Source of the DNA: SXIZ01 sp040079795
Lineage (GTDB): Bacteria; Pseudomonadota; Gammaproteobacteria; Methylococcales; Methylomonadaceae
NCBI GenBank assembly: GCA_040079795.1
Contig: JBEBJQ010000024.1
Location: forward strand, 1-46,675
Direction: 5' to 3'
DNA length: 46,675 nt
Made by a program: the position numbers and the translations under genes. Of this stretch, positions 25,496-33,222 are shown one piece after another (the stretch's first letter is position 1; each line of letters starts with the position of its first letter). The notes below the pieces were generated by a model. The model saw only the letters and a list, made by a program, of their open reading frames with translations, made no database searches and was not told where the DNA came from.

Positions 25496-28400
25496 TCATA
25501 ATGAATCAAATAGCGGCAACGGTTTACGGCGCAAAGTACGCCGACACCAAGCTTGCAAGCGATCCAGATAGATATAAATAACTGGCGTCGTATACAGCGT
25601 CAAAAGTTGACTAAACAGTAATCCCCCAATAATAGCTATGCCTAATGGGCGACGCAATTCCGCCCCGTAACCAGTGCCCAGCGCTAACGGCAAGGCCGCA
25701 AATAAAGCAGCAAAAGTCGTCATCATAATGGGACGAAACCGAATCAAACACGCCGCGTAGATAGCTGCTTTAGGCGTTATTTGCTGCGACCGTTCAGCAT
25801 CCAGGGCGAAATCAATCATCATAATGGCATTCTTTTTAACAATGCCGATTAATAAAATAATCCCGATAAACGCGATAATGTTGAAATCAATTTTACCAGC
25901 CAGCAAAGCCAGAATTGCACCCACCCCCGCCGAAGGCAAAGTCGACAAAATAGTCAGCGGGTGAAAATAGCTTTCATATAAGATGCCCAGTACAATATAA
26001 ATCACCAGCAAGGCCGAGAATACTAGCCAAGGCTGATTACTAAGAGATTGCTGAAACGCTTTGGCAGTGCCCTGAAAACTGCCCTGCACTGCCGCCGGCA
26101 CCCCCAAATCAGCGATGACCTGATCAATCACTTGCGTTGCTATCGACAACGAAACCCCTGGCTTTAAATTGAAAGAAAACGTGGTTGCCGGAAACTGCCC
26201 TTGATGATCAACAGATAGAGCCGTATTGCTCGCTTCAAAATGCGCGAAAGCCGCCAAGGGGACTTGCGCACCCTCGGGCAATTGCAGGTTAGGCAGTACA
26301 CTGACACAAAGCGCCTTCAAAGCTTCGGCGCTCTGGGCGTATTCCGGTGCAACTTCCATAACCACATGGTATTGATTAAGGTCGGTATAAATCACCGACA
26401 CTTGCCGCTGTCCGAAAGCATCATACAACGTGCTGTTAATAAGCGCCTGACTGACCCCTAAACGCGCAGCGGCGTCAATGTCTATGCTTAAAGTAATTTG
26501 TTGGCCTTTATCCTGTTGCGTGGTATTCACGTCGGTCAGCTCAGGGCGTTGGCTTAAGGCCTGTATGATTTTCGGCGTCCATAAGCGTAAGGTCGATAAA
26601 TCATCCGCCTGCAAGGTATATTCAAACATCGCCGCAGAGCTTCTCCCCCCCACACGCAACTCCTGGGATGGCTGCAATAACAACGTAGCCCCTGGCACCG
26701 TCGATAACTGTTGGCGTAATCTACCCATCAGTTTATCAAGATTAGAATGGCGTTGTTCAAGACCTTTCAAAATCACAAACATTTGTCCGCTATTACTCAG
26801 CCGTGAGCCTCCCCCACCGCCCGTAAATCCTAACACTATGCTAACCTCAGGCTCCTCGCCGACACGTTCTACAAAAGTTGCCAACTTCATTTGCAAAGCC
26901 TGGGATGAAATGCTCTGATCCGCTTGAATATAGCCCGATAATCTTCCGGTATCCTGGATCGGAAAAAAGCCCTTAGGCACGATCGTATACAGATAAACAT
27001 TAAACGCAATAGTACCTGCCAGCAACACTAACATCAGCTTGCGGTGCTGCAAAGCCCAACGCAACGAACGCCCGTAACCCACATTTAAACGTTTAAACCA
27101 GTCGTCACTTACCCGGTAAAATCGACCTTGATGCGTTTTCTCACCCACTTTAAGCAGCACCGCACACAGCATAGGTGTCGTCGTTAAAGCAATGATCAGG
27201 GACACCGCCACCGCCGCAGACAGCGTAACCGCAAATTCCTGAAACATGCGTCCGACGATACCGCCCATGAATAATATCGGGATAAATACCGCAATCAACG
27301 AAAGGCTCATGGTCAATACCGTGAAACTAACTTCCTGTGTCGCTTTGAATGCAGCTTGCTTGGGTGGCACCCCCAGCTCAATATGCCGTTCGGTATTTTC
27401 GACGACCACAATCGCATCATCCACCACAAAACCGGTTGCAACAGTCAGTGCCATTAAGGATAAATTATCCAAGCTATAACCGCACAGGTACATAACTGCA
27501 AACGTGCCGAGTAACGAAAGCGGCACGGTTATAATAGGGATCAGTGCCGCCCGAAAATTTCTTAAGAACAGCAGCACCACCACAATCACCAACAGGATCG
27601 CCAGCAGCAAACTCCGACCCACTTCGTGCAAAGAAGCCCGGATCGTTCCCGAACGGTCCATCGCCACCGTAAGATTAATGGCCTTAGGAATAGAGGCTTG
27701 TAACTGCGGCAATAACGCTTTGATTTTATCCACCGTGGCAATAATGTTCGCTCCGGACTGCTTATTTAACACCAGCAACACGGCCGGTTTACCATTCACA
27801 AAACCGGCATTGCGTAAATCTTCAGCCGAATCTATGGCCTCACCGACATCCGCCAATCTGACCACTGCCCCCTGTTGCTGTTTCACAATCAACGGCAAGT
27901 AATCCTTTGCCGTCTTGGCTTGATCATTGGCGTAAATCTGCCAATTACGCTCAGCATTTTCCAGATTTCCTTTGGGGCGATTAACATTAGTTCCGGTAAT
28001 CGCAGCACGGACATCAGCAAAGCTGATCCCATAGCGTGCTAATGCCTTCGGGTTAAGTTCAATTCTAACCGCAGGTAGTGAGCTACCACTGATATTAACT
28101 TGCCCAATGCCCTCAATTTGTGCAATTTTTTGCGCCAGTATCGTAGCGGCTGCATCATAAAGTTGCACCCGGCTCAGCGTTGCAGAAGTCAACGCAAGAA
28201 TCATGATTGGAGAATCCGCAGGGTTAACCTTGCGATAACGGGGACGACTGGGGAGATTGGAGGGTAAGAGACTGCTGGCGGCATTAATCGCCGCCTGCAC
28301 ATCCCGCGCGGCACCATCAATATCGCGTGCCAAGTCAAACTGCAACGTTATGCTGGTTGCGCCAAAAGAACTGGAAGAGCTCATTTCGGTAACCCCGGCA

Positions 28401-28621
28401 ATATTGCCAAGCGCCCGTTCCAAGGGCGTTGCCACCGTAGCAGCCATCGTTTCAGGACTTGCCCCCGGCAAGTTTGCAGTCACCGAAAGGGTTGGAAAAT
28501 CAATTTGCGGCAAAGGGGCAACCGGTAATTGAAAAAAAGCCAGTAGCCCTGCTAACGCAAGCCCCAAGGTTAACAGCGAAGTCGCGATGGGACGGTTAAT
28601 ACAATACGCTGAAAGGCTCAC
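25496..28621 (-). CDS. RND efflux transporter, MdtC/MuxC-like inner-membrane pump
   Basis: 1041 residues, GTG start with AGGAAG six bases upstream. It matches the HAE-1 RND family over its whole length and is closest to the MdtB/MdtC type (YCINRPIATSLLTLGLALAG, LPVAPLPQIDFP, LPGASPETMAATVATPLERA). TM4 holds the two Asp needed for proton translocation (TGFVVDDAIVVVENT). The pump drives toxic compounds or metabolites from periplasm or inner leaflet through an outer-membrane channel. The usual neighbours, a membrane-fusion protein and TolC-like gene, and a second RND subunit as in MdtBC, are not in the window. Instead it follows coaX by 28 bases, so it is likely the last gene of the birA-coaX unit. 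Confidence 0.92.
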   Translation of the reverse strand: MSLSAYCINRPIATSLLTLGLALAGLLAFFQLPVAPLPQIDFPTLSVTANLPGASPETMAATVATPLERALGNIAGVTEMSSSSSFGATSITLQFDLARDIDGAARDVQAAINAASSLLPSNLPSRPRYRKVNPADSPIMILALTSATLSRVQLYDAAATILAQKIAQIEGIGQVNISGSSLPAVRIELNPKALARYGISFADVRAAITGTNVNRPKGNLENAERNWQIYANDQAKTAKDYLPLIVKQQQGAVVRLADVGEAIDSAEDLRNAGFVNGKPAVLLVLNKQSGANIIATVDKIKALLPQLQASIPKAINLTVAMDRSGTIRASLHEVGRSLLLAILLVIVVVLLFLRNFRAALIPIITVPLSLLGTFAVMYLCGYSLDNLSLMALTVATGFVVDDAIVVVENTERHIELGVPPKQAAFKATQEVSFTVLTMSLSLIAVFIPILFMGGIVGRMFQEFAVTLSAAVAVSLIIALTTTPMLCAVLLKVGEKTHQGRFYRVSDDWFKRLNVGYGRSLRWALQHRKLMLVLLAGTIAFNVYLYTIVPKGFFPIQDTGRLSGYIQADQSISSQALQMKLATFVERVGEEPEVSIVLGFTGGGGGSRLSNSGQMFVILKGLEQRHSNLDKLMGRLRQQLSTVPGATLLLQPSQELRVGGRSSAAMFEYTLQADDLSTLRLWTPKIIQALSQRPELTDVNTTQQDKGQQITLSIDIDAAARLGVSQALINSTLYDAFGQRQVSVIYTDLNQYHVVMEVAPEYAQSAEALKALCVSVLPNLQLPEGAQVPLAAFAHFEASNTALSVDHQGQFPATTFSFNLKPGVSLSIATQVIDQVIADLGVPAAVQGSFQGTAKAFQQSLSNQPWLVFSALLVIYIVLGILYESYFHPLTILSTLPSAGVGAILALLAGKIDFNIIAFIGIILLIGIVKKNAIMMIDFALDAERSQQITPKAAIYAACLIRFRPIMMTTFAALFAALPLALGTGYGAELRRPLGIAIIGGLLFSQLLTLYTTPVIYIYLDRLQAWCRRTLRRKPLPLFDSL

Positions 28622-28649
28622 CGCTGCTTCCTGACGGATTTAAGGCTGG

Positions 28650-29396
28650 TCACGAATGAAGTGAAACGGTATTGAGCACATCCAATAACCCTTGAAACAC
28701 CAGATTTTCATAGACAATCGTCTCAGCCGCTAACTCAGCGGCAATTACCGCAGCATCACCGCCAGTCATAAAAACCTTAAAACGCCCTTCCTGTCTATTA
28801 AGGCTTTTTTCAATTAAACCAACTGCGGCGTAAAGTGTTCCGCTGTAAATAGCCGCTTGCGTATGCTTTGCCAATTCTGCTGTATAGGTATTTTCAGCAT
28901 AAGACAATTGTTCCGTGCCGCTGGCTAATGCGCGCTTCATGAGGGTTAATCCAGGGCTAATGACGCCGCCTAAATGCTGTCCCTGTGCATTCATAAAATC
29001 AACCGTTATAGCTGTACCGCAATCAATCACACAGGCCGGTTGTTGATAAAGCTGCCTAACCGCCAATAGCGCCAACCAGCGGTCTACACCCAATTTTTCA
29101 GGCTCTAGGTACGCATTAGTTACACCCAGAGCATAGGCTTGTGCCTTGGGGATTACAAGCTTAATCATTGGCCAAAGTTCCTGAGCCAACAAGATGACTT
29201 GTTGCAACAGTTCTGCATGACTAACACAGCTAATTGCCAGTTCTATAGGCGTTTTCGGCAACATCCACCACTGCTTCAATAAGCTTTCTTTGAAGGTCGG
29301 TGCTTGAAGCAGAAGCGGATCAGCTAAGGTTAATGTATTATCATCAGCAATCGCCCACTTTAAACGGGTGTTGCCGATATCGACTAATAGCTTCAT
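28650..29396 (-). CDS. coaX: Type III pantothenate kinase
   Basis: 248 residues. CoaX phosphorylates pantothenate in the first step of CoA synthesis and is unlike CoaA. The ASKHA-fold motifs are present: phosphate loop DIGNTRLKWA (residues 6-15), EKLGVDRWLALLA with the catalytic-base Asp, CVIDCGTAITVDF, and GGVISPGLTLMKRAL. Its ATG overlaps the birA stop by four bases (ATGA type), so the two are translationally coupled, a common arrangement in gammaproteobacteria. An RND pump gene follows. CoaD, a later step of the same pathway, is encoded upstream at 31424-31909 on the same strand. Confidence 0.95.
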   Translation of the reverse strand: MKLLVDIGNTRLKWAIADDNTLTLADPLLLQAPTFKESLLKQWWMLPKTPIELAISCVSHAELLQQVILLAQELWPMIKLVIPKAQAYALGVTNAYLEPEKLGVDRWLALLAVRQLYQQPACVIDCGTAITVDFMNAQGQHLGGVISPGLTLMKRALASGTEQLSYAENTYTAELAKHTQAAIYSGTLYAAVGLIEKSLNRQEGRFKVFMTGGDAAVIAAELAAETIVYENLVFQGLLDVLNTVSLHS

Positions 29397-30388
29397 AAGG
29401 ATCCAGCATTAAAACTGATTTCACCGGAAGCAAACGCCTGTAGTTGCCCCGCCTGACCTTGTAGCAACAACAAGCCTTCATCATTAATGCCCTTCACAAT
29501 GCCTTTAAGGGCTTGATTATAAAGCAGGACGGTGACGGTTTTGTTAAGCATACAATCATAGCTGCGCCATTCATGCAGGTAATCAAGCAAACCGGTATGC
29601 TCAAATTCTGCCAAGACCGTAATTAAGGCATTTAGTAAGCCAGCAGTTAAACGATTGCGATTCAGGGTTGTTTGCCCGGTAATATGCTTTAAATCCACCC
29701 AAGCCTGATTGATACCTTCTGCCGCTTTAGCGGGTAAAAAACCGTTTAACCCCAAGCCGACCACCACCGTACAAGGGCCGTTGGCTTCACCGACGACCTC
29801 AATCAAGATACCCCCCAACTTTCTATCCTGCCAATAAATATCATTAGGCCACTTTAAACCAACATCAGCGATGCCTTCAGCCCTTAAAGCCCGAACCACC
29901 GCAACGCCAATGGCTAAACTCAAGCCCGCAATCGCAGAAGTGACCAATTCAAAACGCCAAAGCAGGGATAAGATAATATTTTGACCAAAGGGGGCAACCC
30001 ACTGCCGCCCGCGCCTACCTTTCCCGGCTGCTTGATATTCCGCCAAGCAAACTTTATTCGCAATTTCACCCTGGCGAGCCTTAAGCATCAAATAACTATT
30101 GGTCGATTCACATTGCTCAAAGATTTCAATAACGCCGAGCTTACTATGGGTAAAAGGGGTCAATTCAGCCTCAATCGCACCGACATTTAACAGGCTCAGT
30201 GGCGCTTCCAGCCGATAACCTTTACCCCGAATGGCCAAGACCTCCAGTCCGACGGCGAGCAAGGCTTGAGTGTTTTTCCATACTGCGGAGCGGCTAAGCC
30301 CCAGATAAGAGGCTAACGCAGAACCGGAGTGAAAGTGTCCATCTGCCAATAGCTGTAATAACTGCCTTTGTTTATCTGAAAAATCCAT
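29393..30388 (-). CDS. birA: Bifunctional biotin-protein ligase / biotin operon repressor
   Basis: 331 residues, the bifunctional size. The N-terminal winged helix (KQRQLLQLLADGHFHSGSAL, LGLSRSAVWKNTQALLAVGL) is the DNA-binding repressor part. The ligase core has the biotinyl-AMP-binding loop GKGRRGRQW (family GRGRRGRxW), the LKWPNDIYWQDRKLGGILIE motif and the C-terminal SH3-like cap. It activates biotin with ATP and attaches it to acetyl-CoA carboxylase, and with bound biotinyl-AMP represses biotin genes; no bio operator is visible in this window. It begins 22 bases after the PilZ gene stop and overlaps coaX by four bases. Confidence 0.95.
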   Translation of the reverse strand: MDFSDKQRQLLQLLADGHFHSGSALASYLGLSRSAVWKNTQALLAVGLEVLAIRGKGYRLEAPLSLLNVGAIEAELTPFTHSKLGVIEIFEQCESTNSYLMLKARQGEIANKVCLAEYQAAGKGRRGRQWVAPFGQNIILSLLWRFELVTSAIAGLSLAIGVAVVRALRAEGIADVGLKWPNDIYWQDRKLGGILIEVVGEANGPCTVVVGLGLNGFLPAKAAEGINQAWVDLKHITGQTTLNRNRLTAGLLNALITVLAEFEHTGLLDYLHEWRSYDCMLNKTVTVLLYNQALKGIVKGINDEGLLLLQGQAGQLQAFASGEISFNAGSL

Positions 30389-30410
30389 CAGACTTGGTGA
30401 TGACCAAACA

Positions 30411-31034
30411 TTAACGGGGGTTATCAGGATTCAATGTTTCTTTACTTTCCCGAATTTGCTGCATTTGTCTGCGCACGACGTATTGAATAAGGGTTTCCCT
30501 ATCCTGTTCCTGAATATTCACGTACTCCACGCCAATCAGAAAAGACTGCTTGCCCAATAGATTTTCAGTATTCTGTTTGCAGTACACGACTTTAGCATGC
30601 AGCACAATGACGGCTACTAAAGAACTCAAAACCATGGTAATTTCTAAATACTCATCAATTTTGAGCGCTTCTTCATTATCAAAAGCCAGCCCGGAAGCGC
30701 TTAAATTCACATTCCTGGTTTTTTGTTCCAAAAAATCAATTCCTTGAAACATAAGCGCCTGCACAATCAGATCAACCTTATTGTTTAAAACGTTAAGGTA
30801 GTCTGCAACTTCAGGCTCTTTCGCTTCAATCTTGCGCAAGATCGTATTAGATTCTTGCGTCAACCTATCCAATGCCCTGGATAATGAGCAACTGCCCAGC
30901 GCTTTCTGCTTAAAATTACTGGTATCGTCCACCAACTTGGCGTCAATCACCGTGTAATATAAATTAATGTCGTCGTCGATTCTAAAAAAACGCCTTCTAT
31001 CTTCACCCTGGAGCTTGGTATTACTTTTGATCAT
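30411..31034 (-). CDS. PilZ-domain cyclic-di-GMP receptor candidate
   Basis: 207 residues, ATG with GGAGA upstream. RRRFFRIDD near the N-terminus (residues 13-21) is the RxxxR switch motif, and the C-terminal part has NLSASGLAF, matching (D/N)xSxxG of PilZ domains, with the beta-barrel continuing through LIGVEYVNI. Residues 45-95 form a helical insertion (ALDRLTQESNTILRKIEAKE). With both c-di-GMP binding motifs present, binding is likely. Output is unknown; candidates include motility, adhesion or polysaccharide control. It heads the birA-coaX-RND unit. The large GGDEF-EAL gene at 33-37.6 kb could supply the ligand signal. Confidence 0.85.
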   Translation of the reverse strand: MIKSNTKLQGEDRRRFFRIDDDINLYYTVIDAKLVDDTSNFKQKALGSCSLSRALDRLTQESNTILRKIEAKEPEVADYLNVLNNKVDLIVQALMFQGIDFLEQKTRNVNLSASGLAFDNEEALKIDEYLEITMVLSSLVAVIVLHAKVVYCKQNTENLLGKQSFLIGVEYVNIQEQDRETLIQYVVRRQMQQIRESKETLNPDNPR

Positions 31035-31049
31035 GGTTTAATCTCCACT

Positions 31050-31122
31050 ATTAACCGTCAAAGGATTGTTATCGCCGGAAACTGATTTTTTAGGCTTTTT
31101 ATCAAACACATAGACGGTTAAT
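31050..31122. repeat. 10-bp inverted repeat in the PilZ gene leader
   Basis: ATTAACCGTC (31050-31059) and GACGGTTAAT (31113-31122) are perfect inverted arms 53 bases apart, just upstream of the PilZ start. The arms could be two halves of a DNA-loop operator or base-pair in the mRNA leader. The function is not known. Confidence 0.4.
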
Positions 31123-31175
31123 TATTGTTATTTAATGCTGTTCCGATTTCATCCACATATTACTAAATGCCAAAG

Positions 31176-31421
31176 TTAACGCGTTAATTTTAAATACTTT
31201 TCATACAAGGTTTCTTGCGATTCGACGTGCATCGGATCTTTAGTAATGCAATCTACCGGGCAAACCTCTATACATTGCGGCTGACCATGGTGGCCTACGC
31301 ATTCCGTACACAGATTAGGATTAATAATATAAATCTCTTCCCCCTGGGAAATTGCGCCATTTGGACACTCAGGTTCACACACGTCACAGTTGATACATTC
31401 CTCTTCAATAATTAGCGACAT
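31176..31421 (-). CDS. yfhL: YfhL-family 2[4Fe-4S] ferredoxin
   Basis: 81 residues, full length. It has CINCDVCEPECPNGAI followed by CTECVGHHGQPQCIEVCPVD, the YfhL pattern with an eight-residue spacer in the second motif giving two [4Fe-4S] clusters. Such ferredoxins are low-potential electron carriers; the physiological partner is not known in most bacteria. The ribosome-binding site AGGAG lies inside the last codons of coaD, so the two genes are an operon. That coaD-yfhL order is common among gammaproteobacteria. Confidence 0.93.
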   Translation of the reverse strand: MSLIIEEECINCDVCEPECPNGAISQGEEIYIINPNLCTECVGHHGQPQCIEVCPVDCITKDPMHVESQETLYEKYLKLTR

Positions 31422-31423
31422 GC

Positions 31424-31909
31424 TTACTCCTGGTTAAATTTTGCGATTAATTGTTGGTGCACAATATCCGGGACAAAAATGCCCACATCACCCTTTAAGC
31501 GGGCAATTTCCCTAATCATGCTTGATGAAATAAACTCATATTGTTCGGCAGGTGTTAAAAACATGGTCTCTAAATCGGGAGATAAACGTCGGTTCATACC
31601 GGCTAACTGAAATTCATATTCAAAATCCGAAACCGCCCGCAACCCCCGCAAAATAACATTAGCCCCTTGTTGTTTAGCACACTCTACCAATAAATTATCA
31701 AAACCGATTACACGCACATTCGTAAAATCCCAGGTTACCGCTTCGACCAACGCAACCCGCTCGCTCAATGAAAACAGCGGCGCTTTGCCTTTATTTTCAG
31801 CAATCGCCACAATAACCTCGGTATAAATTTTAGCGGCTCTGGCTATTAAGTCCAAATGTCCATTGGTGACAGGGTCAAAAGTGCCCGGATATATTGCAAT
31901 AATATTCAT
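31424..31909 (-). CDS. coaD: Phosphopantetheine adenylyltransferase
   Basis: 161 residues, full length. The nucleotidyltransferase motifs of CoaD are complete: YPGTFDPVTNGHLDLIARAA with the TxGH signature, RGLRAVSDFEYEFQLAGMNR, and EYEFISSSMIREIARLKGDV (ISSxxxR). It adds AMP from ATP to 4'-phosphopantetheine, the penultimate step of CoA synthesis, in the cytoplasm. It lies 2 bases upstream of yfhL. The start lacks a strong ribosome-binding site. coaX lies 2.0 kb downstream on the same strand, so two CoA genes are near each other but in separate units. Confidence 0.96.
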   Translation of the reverse strand: MNIIAIYPGTFDPVTNGHLDLIARAAKIYTEVIVAIAENKGKAPLFSLSERVALVEAVTWDFTNVRVIGFDNLLVECAKQQGANVILRGLRAVSDFEYEFQLAGMNRRLSPDLETMFLTPAEQYEFISSSMIREIARLKGDVGIFVPDIVHQQLIAKFNQE

Positions 31910-32180
31910 CTAAAAAGTCAGTAACGCGCAATAGTAAAATTTCAATTCTATACTAAAATTCTTTATTAATGCTTACCGATTAATAGAAAGCATTGCATTC
32001 GCGGCTTTTGATTAACCGCTTATCCAAGCTTTCAGGTACGGTAAGACAAGATCTCATTTAATTTTCAAATAAAGAATGCTCATGGCAACACACTATTACC
32101 CGTAGCTCTACCGGCAGTTCAAAACGCTGCTTTGAGACAATCTTACTAATCCCGTTTATTTTTTCAAGAGACCTATCATT

Positions 32181-33011
32181 ATGCCCATAACAATGAATCA
32201 GCTATTTGACCAGATCCACAGCATTCCACAAATCCCGGAAGTGGTTAGAACCCTGATAACAGAATTTAATAATCCGAATATTAATTTCAATATCATCACT
32301 AAAAACATTGAAAAAGAACAGGTTATCTCAATAAAGGTATTACGACTGGTAAATTCTGCGCATTTTGGGTTATCTAAAAAAATAGGTACTATTCAAGAAG
32401 CAGTGCTGATGTTAGGGATGAACCAACTCAGAACATTAGTTATTACTTCAGGCATGGTGAATGCCATTCCAAAAATTGACGGCGTTAATCTAAAACATTT
32501 TTGGGAAGACAGCTTTCGTACCGCTACTTATGCCAAATGGCTTGCAGCAGAAACAAAACAGGCACCTGATCTAGCCTTCACCGCTGGATTAATCAGTGAC
32601 TTAGGAAGAATACTGATTCACCTGGGCGCACCCTCTGCCGCCAATGAAATTGAACAACATATCAACAACGAACATAATCGCTCAGAATTAGAATTAAGTA
32701 GACTGGGCTTTACCAGCGAGGCTGTCTGTGCCGAGTTATGCCGTCGCTGGCATTTTTCAGCTGATTTAATCAACAGCATAGCCCAATGTGGTGCCCCGCT
32801 AAAATCAGCAGAAGTTAATAAACCAGCCTGTGTGGTTAATATCGCCCGCTACCTGAGTGAGGCGCAACAAGAAAATCTGGAACCAGAAACTATTCTGGAA
32901 GCATTTCCTTATGCAGTTGCAGAAAAGCTGGATTTAACCCAGTCATTTATTACCGGGAAATTGCCTGAAATTTTAGCGCTTGAATCCGGTTTAGAAGGTT
33001 TATCGGCTTAA
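32181..33011 (+). CDS. HDOD-domain signalling protein
   Basis: 276 residues. The N-terminal part IHSIPQIPEVVRTLITEFNN and VISIKVLRLVNSAHFGLSKK are typical HDOD sequences, a catalytically reduced relative of HD-GYP domains. There is no receiver or output domain. HDOD proteins link signal transduction to c-di-GMP, chemotaxis or motility, generally by protein interaction. It lies 212 bases upstream of the large GGDEF-EAL gene on the same strand with a C9 tract between, so it is not clearly in its operon but may share its circuit. An AGAGAC-like sequence precedes the ATG. Confidence 0.85.
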   Translation: MPITMNQLFDQIHSIPQIPEVVRTLITEFNNPNINFNIITKNIEKEQVISIKVLRLVNSAHFGLSKKIGTIQEAVLMLGMNQLRTLVITSGMVNAIPKIDGVNLKHFWEDSFRTATYAKWLAAETKQAPDLAFTAGLISDLGRILIHLGAPSAANEIEQHINNEHNRSELELSRLGFTSEAVCAELCRRWHFSADLINSIAQCGAPLKSAEVNKPACVVNIARYLSEAQQENLEPETILEAFPYAVAEKLDLTQSFITGKLPEILALESGLEGLSA

Positions 33012-33038
33012 TGTTAATATCCCACAAACTATAGCAAG

Positions 33039-33073
33039 CCCCCCCCCGGGCAAACCTGCTACTGGTTTGTCCG
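33039..33073 (+). repeat. C9 homopolymer and stem-loop upstream of the GGDEF-EAL gene
   Basis: Nine consecutive C (33039-33047) run into CGGGCAAACC-TGCTACT-GGTTTGTCCG, an almost perfect 10-bp stem with one mismatch. The tract lies between the HDOD gene and the c-di-GMP gene. Slippage in such tracts can change promoter or hairpin spacing, and the hairpin may end the HDOD transcript. Neither role is shown. Confidence 0.5.
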
Positions 33074-33222
33074 GCAATTACTAACAAACATATTGACACA
33101 TAATGGGCACCTAATTACTTACAAGCTTTAACCGAAGTCAGAATATAATTACCCTTATTCCCTTCGAATATTTGTACACAGAATATTCTCCATCTCTACC
33201 TTATAAATTTAAGTTGGGTTTT

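Noticed and set aside
31910..32180. Possible c-di-GMP riboswitch ahead of the HDOD gene
   Set aside because: I looked for the GEMM tetraloop and conserved core and did not find them.
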